This document shows, piece after piece, positions 33,425 through 42,495 of a stretch of 64,000 nt of DNA. The position numbers and the translations under genes are program-made. The notes beneath the pieces are model-generated. The model was not told the DNA's origin and searched no databases. It saw only the letters and a list, made by a program, of their open reading frames with translations. The stretch comes from Lachnospiraceae bacterium (GTDB taxonomy: Bacteria; Bacillota; Clostridia; Lachnospirales; Lachnospiraceae): the NCBI GenBank assembly GCA_014804795.1, contig JAAUZC010000023.1, forward strand, positions 62,001 through 126,000. The letters run 5' to 3'. How positions within the stretch are numbered: position 1 is the first letter of the stretch; the number at the start of each line of letters is the position of its first letter.

Positions 33425-35956
33425 TTAACGGTTCATCGCCTGTTCCGTCCTGCGAATGATATCGTCCTGCAGGGATTTGGATAATGTGGTAAAGAGTGCC
33501 GAATATCCTGCCACTCTGACTACAAGTCCACTGTACTTCTCAGGATGCTTCTGGGCATCTAAAAGCGTCTCTCTGTCCACAACGTTAAACTGCATATGCA
33601 TTCCCTTCTGGTCGAAATAGCCGCGAACCAGAGCCACAAAACTCTCCAGTCCCTTCTGTCCGGCCATTGCCGTCGGATGCATTTTCATATTAAACAACGT
33701 ACCGTTGCTCGCGATTCCATGATCCAGACGCGCTACGGAATTGCATGCCGCAGTCGGGCCGTTCATATCTTTGCCGGAAGAAGGGGAAACACCGTCCGCA
33801 ACCGGCATATGCGCTAATCTGCCATCCGGTGTAGCGCCGGTCTGTGCACCGAGAGGTACATTTGCCGACACCGGGTATAACCCTGCCTGGAAAATACCTC
33901 CGCGGGGATTTTTAAACGTCTCCAATGGTTTTGTATAAGTATAAGCGGCATCTCTCGCCAGAGTATCCACTTCATCAATGTCATTTCCAAACTTGGGAAG
34001 TTCATCGATCATATCGCGGATCTTCTCATAGCGCTCTTTTTCCTCTTCCGGAAGTTCCATTGTCAGCACATTCTGGATCGTCATGGCGATAATATCCGAT
34101 GTTACTTCCCTGCCTTGTGCCTCCAACTGTTTTGCAACCTGCAGAGCAATCTCTTTCGCCGTGATCGCGTCAAATCCCTGCCCGAAATTCATTTCCAACG
34201 CTTTCTTTAATTCGCCGAGCGTCACTTTCTTTTCTTCAAAAACAAGCTTTTTCACTGTATAGAGAGAGTCTGCAACATTGGCAATGCCAAATCCCTGCGG
34301 CCCTGTGAAATTATAAATGGCGCCGCCTTCCTGTAAACTCAATCCTCGTTTCATACAGTCATCCGCCATACAGGACTCAAACGGTAACGGACAAAGCGTC
34401 GCATGTGCAACATCAATTGCATTATCCGCATTGACAAGCAGAGAAATATTATAGTTCATCTGCTTCTTATAAGCATCATAAAATTCATCGAAAGTCTTAA
34501 AGTCTTCCACATTGCCTGTCTGTATGCTGGCTATTTCACCATTGTCATAGCCGTTGGAAAATACCATCTCAAGCGGACGGCACATATTGAAGAACGCCGC
34601 ATCATGCCATCCTTCGGTTTTGCCTGATTTCTGTGGTTCCACACAGCCGATAATATTATAGTCCCGCGCATCTTCCAAAGACAGTCCTCTGTGAATCAAA
34701 GCCGGAATAATGATCTCATCATTGTAATAAGCCGGCAGGCCGATTCCCGTTCTTGTCAGGTCTGCCGCATGCAGCAAAAGTTCCTGCGAAGAGCGGTTCC
34801 ATACACGGATAGAGAGCGACGGCTGCGGTAAAAATACATGTTTGGACGCATTTATACACATAAAAGACAGATCGTTTGTCGCATCTTTTCCATCCACCGT
34901 CTGGCCGCCCACGATCAGATTCTGGAACAGGGAATACCCCGCAAATCCCTCTGCGCTGACCGCATCACGGCATTTGTTCAGGTCATTAAGTTTCACCCAG
35001 ATACAGTCTAACAATTCCTGGGCATATTCCTTCGTAAGTTTTCCGCTTTCTATGTCTTTTTCATAATACGGATACATATACTGGTCAAATCTGCCCGGTG
35101 AAATGGAATGTCCGCTGGATTCTAACTGCAAAAGCTGCTGCACAAACCAGAATGACTGGCATGCTTCCCAGAATCCTTCAGCTCCGTACTCCGGCACTTT
35201 ACTACAGTTTTCAGCAATGGAGAGCAGCTCTTTCTTTCTCTGCGCATTGTGTTCTTTTTCCGCCATTTCCTGTGCCAGCTTTGCATACCTCTTACTGTAA
35301 CCGATCACCGCATCGCAGGAAATAATGACCGCCTCCAGGAACCTGCTCTTTCTCGCATAATTCTCATCTCCAAAACCGCAGGATGCAAGCTCTTCTTCCG
35401 CCTCTTTTCTGATTCCTGCAAAACCGATCCGCAATACTTTATCATACTGCACTGTGATATGTCCTACGCCATTATAAAAATAGTTGCCCGGCGTAAAGAA
35501 ATTGTGTTCCATGGCGCGGTGTGTCTCCGGCGCCATATAACTGTACGCCAGTTCACTTGTCGTTTTCCCTTTCCAGTAACGGTTTGCCTCCTTTAATCTT
35601 TTCTTAGTCTCCTCTGCTATATAAAACGGATCTGCCGCTCTGTGTTCCACCGTATCAAACTCTGCTTCCAGCCATTCATAAGAAAACTCGGGATAAGTCT
35701 GGCATCCCCTGGGTGCGATCGTAGAACTTCCCACCACCAGTTCTTCCGGTCTGATAATGATAGGAATATTTTTCAGTATATGAGAAAAGGCTTTCGCTCT
35801 GCGTATTATGATAGGCTGTCCTTCCGTCTCCTGATATGACTGCGTGATCAATTCGGCTCTCGCCGCCTCTATCTCCGGAAGTTTTGCATATAAATGTTCC
35901 ACTAATCTCGTAATTCTGTCTGTTTTTTTAATTGATGCAACACTGTTGGCAACCAT
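33425..35956 (-). CDS. B12-independent 1,2-propanediol dehydratase (glycyl radical enzyme)
   Basis: An 843-residue glycyl radical enzyme. The catalytic Cys438 lies in NIIGCVEPQ, the form typical of glycerol and 1,2-propanediol dehydratases (as opposed to choline or pyruvate lyases), and the radical Gly817 lies in RVAGYSALF. It would convert 1,2-propanediol to propionaldehyde inside the BMC. The N-terminus (MVANSVASIKKTDRITRLVE) is short and no linker-separated targeting helix is evident. AAAGGGATAGG precedes the ATG. The activase gene follows. Substrate assignment rests on the locus with a fuculose-phosphate aldolase; glycerol as substrate cannot be excluded. Confidence 0.9.
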   Translation of the reverse strand: MVANSVASIKKTDRITRLVEHLYAKLPEIEAARAELITQSYQETEGQPIIIRRAKAFSHILKNIPIIIRPEELVVGSSTIAPRGCQTYPEFSYEWLEAEFDTVEHRAADPFYIAEETKKRLKEANRYWKGKTTSELAYSYMAPETHRAMEHNFFTPGNYFYNGVGHITVQYDKVLRIGFAGIRKEAEEELASCGFGDENYARKSRFLEAVIISCDAVIGYSKRYAKLAQEMAEKEHNAQRKKELLSIAENCSKVPEYGAEGFWEACQSFWFVQQLLQLESSGHSISPGRFDQYMYPYYEKDIESGKLTKEYAQELLDCIWVKLNDLNKCRDAVSAEGFAGYSLFQNLIVGGQTVDGKDATNDLSFMCINASKHVFLPQPSLSIRVWNRSSQELLLHAADLTRTGIGLPAYYNDEIIIPALIHRGLSLEDARDYNIIGCVEPQKSGKTEGWHDAAFFNMCRPLEMVFSNGYDNGEIASIQTGNVEDFKTFDEFYDAYKKQMNYNISLLVNADNAIDVAHATLCPLPFESCMADDCMKRGLSLQEGGAIYNFTGPQGFGIANVADSLYTVKKLVFEEKKVTLGELKKALEMNFGQGFDAITAKEIALQVAKQLEAQGREVTSDIIAMTIQNVLTMELPEEEKERYEKIRDMIDELPKFGNDIDEVDTLARDAAYTYTKPLETFKNPRGGIFQAGLYPVSANVPLGAQTGATPDGRLAHMPVADGVSPSSGKDMNGPTAACNSVARLDHGIASNGTLFNMKMHPTAMAGQKGLESFVALVRGYFDQKGMHMQFNVVDRETLLDAQKHPEKYSGLVVRVAGYSALFTTLSKSLQDDIIRRTEQAMNR

Positions 35957-36027
35957 TTTAACTACCTATCCCTTTCTTTTTTATTTCTGACACTGCCTGC
36001 TCTGATTTCCTGCCATCTGCATATGTT

Positions 36028-36792
36028 TTATTTTTTATATAAGCACTTTATCTTTTCTTTTCGAAATACTTCTGTCCATACCTCATCCGGTTCTTTATCT
36101 GTCACAACAAAATCTATACAGGACAGATCGCATATTTTGGAAAACGCCTTCTTTCCAAATTTACTGGAATCCACCGCCAGATAAACCTTATCGGCCGCAG
36201 AGATCATATTCTGTTTCACGCCTCCGGTCTCAACATTTCCATCGGTAATACCATTTTGCAGATCAAAGCCTTTACAGGAAAAAAAGGCTTTATCCACATG
36301 ATAAGAACTGATACCGTCCAATGCTTTTTTACCGATCAGAGACATTGAATTAGACTTTAGCAGTCCTCCCGGCGCTATAATATCCCATCCCGGGACATCC
36401 GACAGTTCCAACAATATCTCGATAGAATTGGTGATCACCGTCAGGTGCCTCTTCTGCTTGATGCTCTTCGCAATGAATACTGCTGTCGTGGAAGCATCCA
36501 GCATAATATGGTCGCCGTCCTCGATCTCATTGCTGATCAGTTCCGCTATTTGATGCTTCCCCTCCGGATTAGCCTTCCATCTGACATTGAAGGGAAGATC
36601 GATACTGCTCTTCTCATTGATGACCGCCCCGCCGTAGGTTTTGACCACATGGCCGTCCTCCTCAAGCTTATCCAGATCTCTCCGGATGGTTTCCTCCGAA
36701 ACCTCAAATTCTCTGCTCAGCTCACTGACGATCACCGTCTTATTCGCATGAACTTTCTCCAAAATCAGATTTCTTCTCTCAGCCGCCAGCAT
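36028..36792 (-). CDS. DeoR/GlpR family transcriptional regulator
   Basis: A 254-residue regulator. The N-terminal helix-turn-helix contains KTVIVSELSREFEVSEETI and RRDLDKLEEDGHVVKTYGGA. The C-terminal DeoRC sugar-phosphate sensor has DGDHIMLDASTTAVFIAKSI and the late AADKVYLAVDSSKFG. The family usually senses phosphorylated sugars, so a pathway intermediate such as fuculose-1-phosphate or DHAP is the likely effector here. It sits inside the BMC operon between the PduT-like gene and the dehydratase gene, so it may control the operon or an internal step. Confidence 0.9.
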   Translation of the reverse strand: MLAAERRNLILEKVHANKTVIVSELSREFEVSEETIRRDLDKLEEDGHVVKTYGGAVINEKSSIDLPFNVRWKANPEGKHQIAELISNEIEDGDHIMLDASTTAVFIAKSIKQKRHLTVITNSIEILLELSDVPGWDIIAPGGLLKSNSMSLIGKKALDGISSYHVDKAFFSCKGFDLQNGITDGNVETGGVKQNMISAADKVYLAVDSSKFGKKAFSKICDLSCIDFVVTDKEPDEVWTEVFRKEKIKCLYKK

Positions 36793-36825
36793 ATTCCGTC
36801 CCCCGTCCGCTTTTCATTTATCTGG

Positions 36826-37374
36826 TTAAAATATGTATTTTAACAACTTATCGGATGGTCTTGCAATAACGGAACTGTCGAGGAACATTCCTCTGTCTCC
36901 TGTCTCGCTCTTCGCCCTGTCAATGGCCGCCTGTACCGCGGATACACTGCCTGTCAGTGTCATGTAACTCTTACCGCACATGCCCTTCGCCAGACGCAAT
37001 TCGATCAGATCGACCACTGCCGTTTTGGCTGCCAGATCCGCCGCCACAATAAGCGCCGCCACATCATAAGTCTCCAAAATACCAAGTGCATCTATCTTCT
37101 CCGGCTGCGCCGTCCCATATATTGCCGGGAATATCTGCTCATGAGGATTACCCAGCACAAACGTATCTATGACTTTATCCTGGTATCTGCCTGCAGCTCT
37201 GTCCACGGAAGCCCTGACCGCACTCAGTTCCCCTGTGATCAGAATCACGAATTTTCCGGGACAGGTAACCTCCGCCTGCAAAATCTCCACATCCGCCGCT
37301 TTCGCCATCTCATCCGCAGCCGTGTATCCGGTTGATACTGTTGTAATTTCCACCATTCCAATCGCTTTGGCCAT
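36826..37374 (-). CDS. PduT-like tandem BMC shell protein (BMC-T)
   Basis: A 182-residue protein with two BMC domains (about 1-90 and 95-178). Cys38 in VTCPGK matches the position at which PduT of enteric bacteria binds a [4Fe-4S] cluster at the trimer pore. The start at 37374 is preceded by GAGGAAGGAT; upstream in-frame codons are less well placed. Next to it is an RnfC/PduS-like gene, the usual PduT partner. Together they may pass electrons across the shell to regenerate NAD+ or keep the radical machinery reduced. Confidence 0.88.
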   Translation of the reverse strand: MAKAIGMVEITTVSTGYTAADEMAKAADVEILQAEVTCPGKFVILITGELSAVRASVDRAAGRYQDKVIDTFVLGNPHEQIFPAIYGTAQPEKIDALGILETYDVAALIVAADLAAKTAVVDLIELRLAKGMCGKSYMTLTGSVSAVQAAIDRAKSETGDRGMFLDSSVIARPSDKLLKYIF

Positions 37375-37418
37375 TTTCTTATCCTTCCTCATCACAAGTT
37401 ATCCACAATATATTTCTA

Positions 37419-38744
37419 TTATTTCGTACTGATGACCACTTCTTTTTCATTTACCTTCTTCACAACACCGTCCACTGAAGCATGAATCGCCACACTTAAG
37501 CCTTCCGCCGCTTCAGCAATCTTCTGACCCTTTTTCACAGTGTCTCCCTGTGCGACAACGGCTTTGGCCGGTGCTCCAATATGCTGGCTCAGCGGTATCT
37601 TTACGGTTTTCACCGCCACTTCCAGATCGGTAAGCGGCGCCGGTACATCATACCGCGACAATCCCAGTTTTGCTTTCAGCCGTACTACCGGAGCCTTTCT
37701 CAGCTCCCTGTCTCTCTCCACCTCTCGAGGCTCTATTTTTCCGGCGCGCACCCCTGCAGCCCGGAGACCGTCCTTAAACTCAGCGATCACGCTTCTCGGC
37801 GCAAGCCCCTGAGGGCAGGAATAATTTTCGCACAATCCGCAGCTGCTGCAGTATGCCGCGTTCGTATACACGGACAGATCTGTAATGTCATGATTTGCTA
37901 CCGCCCGCATAATGCGGTGCGGCTCAATGGGATGCCCCAGCGCATGTCTCGGGCACATCTCCGTACAGGTTTTGCACTGACAGCAGGACGATGCCGCCCT
38001 TCTTCTCTCTATATCCAGATTTTTATTCATACGCATCACCACTTTGTGTTCTTCGGACAAAATGATGATCGCGTTCGTTGTCTTTGTTATGATCGTATTT
38101 TCTGTGCCAAGCTTACCCATCATAGGACCGCCCATCACGTAGGCCGGATCTTTCACCGTTACCTTTCCCGCCAGAGCAATCGCATCTTTCACGCTTGTGC
38201 CGATGGGTACTCTCACAGTGACCGGCCTTTCCACTTCTCCCACAATAGAAATCAGCTTATCCGTGACCGGTTTATCGCTATGTACTGCCTGATATAAATT
38301 ATATATTGTTTCCGTGTTGTAGACTACAACATTCTCATCAATCGGAATTCCGCCCGGCTTTATCACCCGCCCGGTCGCCTCATAGATCAGGATTACCTCA
38401 TCCCCCATGGGATAGGTAGGGCGGACCGCACAGATCCTCACTTTGGGATAGTCCTTTGTCACTTCCTCCAAAATGCGGAGTGTGCCCACATGTTCACTTT
38501 TAATTCCGATCACTGCCTCCTTCGCACCCATAGCTTCCCGCACTTCATCGAGCATCTGCACGATCTCTTCCGCATTCGCGGCGAGAAGCTGTCTGTGGAG
38601 TTTCAAAAGGGGCTCACACTCGACACAGTTTAAAATAACCGTATCCGCTTTGTCTGTCATTTTGGCATACGATGGGAAACCGGCGCCGCCGGCTCCCACT
38701 ACGCCATTTTCTCTTGCTATATTTTTGAGTTCATCAATCAGCAT
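37419..38744 (-). CDS. PduS/RnfC-like iron-sulfur flavoprotein
   Basis: A 441-residue protein. The N-terminal part has GVVGAGGAGFPSYAKM, a glycine-rich loop for FMN/NADH as in RnfC and NuoF. A soluble-ligand-binding (SLBB) region follows. Two ferredoxin-type cluster motifs are CQCKTCTEMCP and CSSCGLCENYSCP. The last 70 residues form a biotinyl/barrel-sandwich-like domain (GDTVKKGQKIAEAAEG). In Pdu systems this protein reduces cobalamin; here the dehydratase is B12-independent, so NADH or flavin-linked electron transfer with the PduT-like shell protein is more likely. It starts 3 bp after the EutN-like gene. Confidence 0.87.
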   Translation of the reverse strand: MLIDELKNIARENGVVGAGGAGFPSYAKMTDKADTVILNCVECEPLLKLHRQLLAANAEEIVQMLDEVREAMGAKEAVIGIKSEHVGTLRILEEVTKDYPKVRICAVRPTYPMGDEVILIYEATGRVIKPGGIPIDENVVVYNTETIYNLYQAVHSDKPVTDKLISIVGEVERPVTVRVPIGTSVKDAIALAGKVTVKDPAYVMGGPMMGKLGTENTIITKTTNAIIILSEEHKVVMRMNKNLDIERRRAASSCCQCKTCTEMCPRHALGHPIEPHRIMRAVANHDITDLSVYTNAAYCSSCGLCENYSCPQGLAPRSVIAEFKDGLRAAGVRAGKIEPREVERDRELRKAPVVRLKAKLGLSRYDVPAPLTDLEVAVKTVKIPLSQHIGAPAKAVVAQGDTVKKGQKIAEAAEGLSVAIHASVDGVVKKVNEKEVVISTK

Positions 38745-38746
38745 GA

Positions 38747-39016
38747 TTATTTACTCCACTCCTGACCTTCATCAATGATACCGACAATTGCCGCATCGAC
38801 AGGCGCATCTGCCATGTCGCAGCCGATTCTGGCCGCAGATCCCTGTGCGATCAAAACATATTCACCGATTCCGGCTCCAATAATATCGATCGCCACCAGA
38901 CGTCCGCCCGCTTTCCCCATGGATTCAACGGGTTCCACGATCATGAACTTATTACCGACCAGCTTTTCACTTTTTCTTGTAGAGAATAAACTTCCCACAA
39001 CTTTTCCTATTATCAT
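38747..39016 (-). CDS. EutN/CcmL family BMC vertex protein (BMC-P)
   Basis: An 89-residue pentamer-forming shell protein. Hallmarks are MIIGKVVGSLFSTRKSEKL at the start, KFMIVEP, GAGIGEYVLIAQGSAAR and VDAAIVGIIDE at the end. Pentamers of this family close the vertices of the icosahedral shell. It is the only BMC-P in the locus, so it must supply all vertices. The next gene starts 3 bp downstream. Confidence 0.93.
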   Translation of the reverse strand: MIIGKVVGSLFSTRKSEKLVGNKFMIVEPVESMGKAGGRLVAIDIIGAGIGEYVLIAQGSAARIGCDMADAPVDAAIVGIIDEGQEWSK

Positions 39017-39080
39017 AAATAACCATGCTCCTATCCTGTAGTGTTTTATGCTTCAAACATGCTTTCCATCCGATTCTTCA

Positions 39081-39734
39081 TTACACTTTCCGAATGATCG
39101 TTGCACAGTCTCCTTGTTTCACCTGACAGGCGTTGGCCTCATCCGTATCGATATGCATTTCCAAAGAGAACGAATCATCAACACGGATCTTGACGTTGTC
39201 AAGTACTACGCCTCTTTCATTCCCCATACGTACAGAGACAAGATCTCCGTCATGCAGGGAAACGGATGCCGCTTCAGCCGGCGTCATATGTATATGTCTT
39301 GCCGCGACAATGCAGCCCTCTTTCAGGTAGATAACACCTTTCGGACCTACAAGGGCGATGGGAGCGGATCCCTCCGTATCGCCCGACTGCCGCAGGGGTG
39401 CATTGACCCCCAGCGTGCGCGCATCGGTAGCGGAAATCTCAACCTGCGATTTCTTTCTGACAGGTCCGAGGATTCGTACATTCTCAATAGCGCGGAGTTT
39501 CAGCCCCACGATTGTACACTGCTCGTTTGCCGCAAACTGGCCACCCATCAATTCTTTCTTTTTGGTCAGCTGGTAACCGGTTCCAAACAGCTGTTCAACA
39601 TCTTCCTGTGTCAGGTGGATATGTCTCGCAGAAACCCCCACCGGAACTGTCATCAGTTTTTCATTTTCTTTGGCGTTTTCAATCGTCTGGAGCACCATTT
39701 TTGTAATCTGTTCTATGTCACGATAATCGTTCAT
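39081..39734 (-). CDS. PduL-type phosphate propanoyltransferase
   Basis: A 217-residue PduL-family phosphotransacylase with duplicated zinc-site motifs: VPVGVSARHIHLTQEDVE near residues 36-53 and CIVAARHIHMTPAEA near 130-145. It converts propionyl-CoA to propionyl-phosphate and recycles CoA in the BMC lumen. The first 20 residues (MNDYRDIEQITKMVLQTIEN) form an amphipathic helix followed by a linker, as in BMC targeting peptides. AAAGGAGCAGAGG precedes the ATG. No dedicated acyl kinase gene lies in the window. Confidence 0.92.
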   Translation of the reverse strand: MNDYRDIEQITKMVLQTIENAKENEKLMTVPVGVSARHIHLTQEDVEQLFGTGYQLTKKKELMGGQFAANEQCTIVGLKLRAIENVRILGPVRKKSQVEISATDARTLGVNAPLRQSGDTEGSAPIALVGPKGVIYLKEGCIVAARHIHMTPAEAASVSLHDGDLVSVRMGNERGVVLDNVKIRVDDSFSLEMHIDTDEANACQVKQGDCATIIRKV

Positions 39735-39770
39735 ATCAATGATCCTCTGCTCCTTTCACAAAATCGCTTA

Positions 39771-40052
39771 TTACTGAACTTTCGGCAGAATCATTTCCAC
39801 GTCATTGTGCGGTCTCGGGATTACATGTGTAGCGATCAGTTCGCCGAGTGCTCCTGCACTGTTAGCGCCTGCTTCTACGGAAGACTTTACAGCGCCTACA
39901 TCACCGCGTACCATAACAGTTACAAGACCTGATCCGATCTTCTCTGTTCCGATCAGCGTTACATTTGCAGCTTTGCACATAGCGTCTGCTGCCTCAATTG
40001 CTGCTACAAGACCTCTTGTTTCTACCATTCCCAATGCTTCTAAAGATGCCAT
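39771..40052 (-). CDS. BMC-H hexameric shell protein (PduA/EutM-like), copy 1
   Basis: A 93-residue canonical BMC domain: [37 protein letters not shown] and a closing [15 protein letters not shown]. It forms the main hexagonal sheet of the shell. It is about 80 percent identical by eye to the gene at 40486-40767. GGAGGAATTTT precedes the ATG. Confidence 0.95.
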   Translation of the reverse strand: MASLEALGMVETRGLVAAIEAADAMCKAANVTLIGTEKIGSGLVTVMVRGDVGAVKSSVEAGANSAGALGELIATHVIPRPHNDVEMILPKVQ

Positions 40053-40101
40053 AATAAAATTCCTCCTGTTTTTTATTTTAATATCTTTTATTTATTCCAT
40101 C

Positions 40102-40455
40102 TTATTTCTTTGGAACGAAGTCCGGCGGATCTTCGCCCAACATTTTAGAGCCCGAAGAGGGTTCCGTTTTTCCTTTAAAACGGCTTGCTGATAATTGAAC
40201 CATCCTCACGATCTCCGGATGCGGATTCGGCAGCACGCCGGTTGCAGCAGGCTTTTTAATAGCCTGCGTGGATCCTGCTTTAACGGCCTGTTTGACCGCC
40301 GCAACATCTCCCTCTATAACCAGAGTAACCAGTCTTCCGCCCAGTTTACGCTCCCATGTGGCCAACGTCACATTTGCCGCCTTACACATAATATCAAGCG
40401 CATCCATTGCCGCCACGACTCCGGTGATTTCTATAAATCCATATGCGTTGCCCAT
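40102..40455 (-). CDS. BMC-H shell protein with C-terminal extension
   Basis: A 117-residue BMC domain protein. The domain spans about residues 3-88 (GFIEITGVVAAMDALDIMCKA; RLVTLVIEGDVAAVKQAVKAG). The pore loop differs from its neighbours. A tail of about 30 residues follows (QLSASRFKGKTEPSSGSKML, then EDPPDFVPKK), which is charged and probably flexible. AAGGAGAAGCGGC precedes the ATG. The tail may line the shell or bind cargo; this is inference. Confidence 0.9.
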   Translation of the reverse strand: MGNAYGFIEITGVVAAMDALDIMCKAANVTLATWERKLGGRLVTLVIEGDVAAVKQAVKAGSTQAIKKPAATGVLPNPHPEIVRMVQLSASRFKGKTEPSSGSKMLGEDPPDFVPKK

Positions 40456-40485
40456 GCCGCTTCTCCTTCAAAAACTGTCTCCGCA

Positions 40486-40767
40486 TTACCCTTTAAATTT
40501 GGGGAGAATCTTCTCTACATCACTATGCGGTCTCGGAATTACATGTGTTGCTACCAGTTCTCCCAATTTGCCGGCTGCGTTTGTGCCTGCTTCTACAGCT
40601 GCCTTTACAGCACCCACATCGCCGCGTACCATAACAGTTACCAGTCCGGAACCGATCTTTTCTGTTCCGATCAGAACTACTTCTGCCGCTTTGGTCATTG
40701 CATCCGCAGCCTCGATTGCAGCGGTAAGTCCTCTTGTTTCAACCATTCCTAAAGCTTCCTGTGACAT
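40486..40767 (-). CDS. BMC-H hexameric shell protein (PduA/EutM-like), copy 2
   Basis: A 93-residue canonical BMC domain, beginning [20 protein letters not shown] and ending [18 protein letters not shown]. It closely resembles the copy at 39771-40052, with the same [20 protein letters not shown] core. AAGGAGG precedes the ATG. The two copies presumably arose by duplication and co-assemble. Confidence 0.95.
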   Translation of the reverse strand: MSQEALGMVETRGLTAAIEAADAMTKAAEVVLIGTEKIGSGLVTVMVRGDVGAVKAAVEAGTNAAGKLGELVATHVIPRPHSDVEKILPKFKG

Positions 40768-40798
40768 TCTTTTTCCTCCTTATACGATCCTTTATTGT

Positions 40799-41137
40799 TT
40801 AATTTTTATCAAGTGCGCTGATTTTCAGCATTTTCTCCGTGTCTTCCGTTGGTCTTGGAATAATATATTTGGATACGATTCCCGTATTGGCGAGTGCAAC
40901 CGCCTCTGCAGCCCTCATGGCTTCCTCCACATCGGCAATACTGCCTCTGAACTTCACGGTCACCAGAAGCGGCACCGGCAGAGAGTCCGCATTGGCCGGC
41001 TTGTTTTTATCAAAAACTTCCAGACGGACATCTGCCGCCTTACATCCGGCATCCGCCGCAAGAAAAGCACATACAAGCCCAAACACTTCCAACAGGCCCA
41101 CCGCCTCTGATTCCTTACGAGATGTTAATTCTTCCAT
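40799..41137 (-). CDS. BMC-H shell protein with divergent domain
   Basis: A 112-residue protein with one BMC domain (about residues 10-105). It keeps GLLEVFGLVCAFLAADAGCKA and YIIPRPTEDTEKM but has an insertion DKNKPANADSLP between the first strands that should alter the pore face. The first ten residues are polar. It sits just downstream of the alcohol dehydrogenase gene. It is a minor shell component by analogy to other BMC loci. Confidence 0.88.
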   Translation of the reverse strand: MEELTSRKESEAVGLLEVFGLVCAFLAADAGCKAADVRLEVFDKNKPANADSLPVPLLVTVKFRGSIADVEEAMRAAEAVALANTGIVSKYIIPRPTEDTEKMLKISALDKN

Positions 41138-41193
41138 AATCTATAACCATGCCCTTCTCTCAGCCTGCAACCGGTTCATACAGATCATAATAC

Positions 41194-42417
41194 CTACTGA
41201 TTTACGATTGCGATCTTTAATCCCGTCATTGCAAGATTCGTTTTTAACGCTTCATTGATCTGCTCTAACGGATACTTGTGCGTGATCAGCTCTGACATCG
41301 GAAGACCGATACCTTTCGCCCTCTTCAGGAAATCAAATGTTGTAGCATAATCCCGCAGTGTGTATACCCAGGAACCCACAAGCGTAATTTCCTTGGAGCA
41401 CATGTCAAAATGCGGATTGATCGTTGCATCTCCGCCGTTCACGAAAAAGCCCAGTTCGCAAAGGCCGCCGCCGTTGCGGATAAACTTGTAAATATTTGCA
41501 TGTGCCATCGGATTTCCCGTACACTGGAATGCAAAATCTGCCAGATGTCCGCCGAAGGAATCCTTTACAGCGCCTGTCAGCGCCTCTAACCCCTGGAAGT
41601 CTTTAAAGCTTACCGTTTGGGATGCGCCCAGTCTCTTCGCAAAGTCAAGCCTTGCCTGATTGCCGTCCACCGCAGTAATGTTTTCAATCCCCATTGTCCG
41701 CAGCACCGCAATACAGATCAGACCGATCGGTCCGCATCCCTGCACAACAACGCGGCTGTTGAAGCGAAGGATCCCGGTTGTTTTAGCCCGCTCTACTGCA
41801 TGGATAAGTACCGCACAGGGCTCGATCAGAATTCTGGAATCCAGATCCAGATCGCTGACATTAAATACCGTGGAACCGCCGCGGATCAGGATGTAATCGG
41901 AAAACCAACCGTTCAGATGAACATCGTCATCGGGAAGAAGTCCGTACACATCTGCTGCTCCCACATTCTGTTTATTTAAATCATACATTGTGATCTCCGG
42001 ATCATCCTGGAAGATCATGCAGGTAACAACTTTATCTCCCAGATGGAGATCTTTTCCGGCGCTGTCTTTTTTGACATTTTTGCCCATTTTAACAATTTCA
42101 CCGGTTCCTTCATGTCCCAGTGCCACCGGAATCAGACTGAACGGATCACGCTTGAATTCATGTGCGTCCGTTCCGCAGACGCCGCAGCCTTCCACCTTGA
42201 CCAGTATATCATCATCGCCTACCTGCGGCATCGGATACTCTTTTACTTCAAATTTCTCAAGTTCTGTCAGCATCGCAACATGCGCGGTAGCAGGGATTGC
42301 TGTTCCCACTGCATTTTTTCCTGCCGGTGAAACGGCAGACGCACCGGCACTGTTTCCGGATATCTGATTCAGGATCTGCTTGACAATCTGCTCAACTTCC
42401 TGCTCATTTACTGCCAT
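41194..42417 (-). CDS. Zinc-dependent alcohol dehydrogenase with BMC targeting peptide
   Basis: A 407-residue medium-chain dehydrogenase. The N-terminal helix NEQEVEQIVKQILNQI (residues 4-19) looks like a BMC encapsulation peptide and is joined by an Ala/Ser/Gly linker (20-47). Then come catalytic-Zn residues in GCGVCGTDAHEF and ALGHEGTGE and a Rossmann motif VVQGCGPIGLICIAV. The structural-Zn Cys loop is missing. It would reduce propionaldehyde to propanol and so recycle NADH inside the BMC; lactaldehyde reduction is also possible. AAGGAGGAAAGAAT precedes the ATG. Confidence 0.88.
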   Translation of the reverse strand: MAVNEQEVEQIVKQILNQISGNSAGASAVSPAGKNAVGTAIPATAHVAMLTELEKFEVKEYPMPQVGDDDILVKVEGCGVCGTDAHEFKRDPFSLIPVALGHEGTGEIVKMGKNVKKDSAGKDLHLGDKVVTCMIFQDDPEITMYDLNKQNVGAADVYGLLPDDDVHLNGWFSDYILIRGGSTVFNVSDLDLDSRILIEPCAVLIHAVERAKTTGILRFNSRVVVQGCGPIGLICIAVLRTMGIENITAVDGNQARLDFAKRLGASQTVSFKDFQGLEALTGAVKDSFGGHLADFAFQCTGNPMAHANIYKFIRNGGGLCELGFFVNGGDATINPHFDMCSKEITLVGSWVYTLRDYATTFDFLKRAKGIGLPMSELITHKYPLEQINEALKTNLAMTGLKIAIVNQ

Positions 42418-42495
42418 ATTCTTTCCTCCTTATTTTAGTTCCGCATCTGCAAATCCTCTGAATGCCTTCTTCCCAGATGCTGTCTATTTTAGTTT

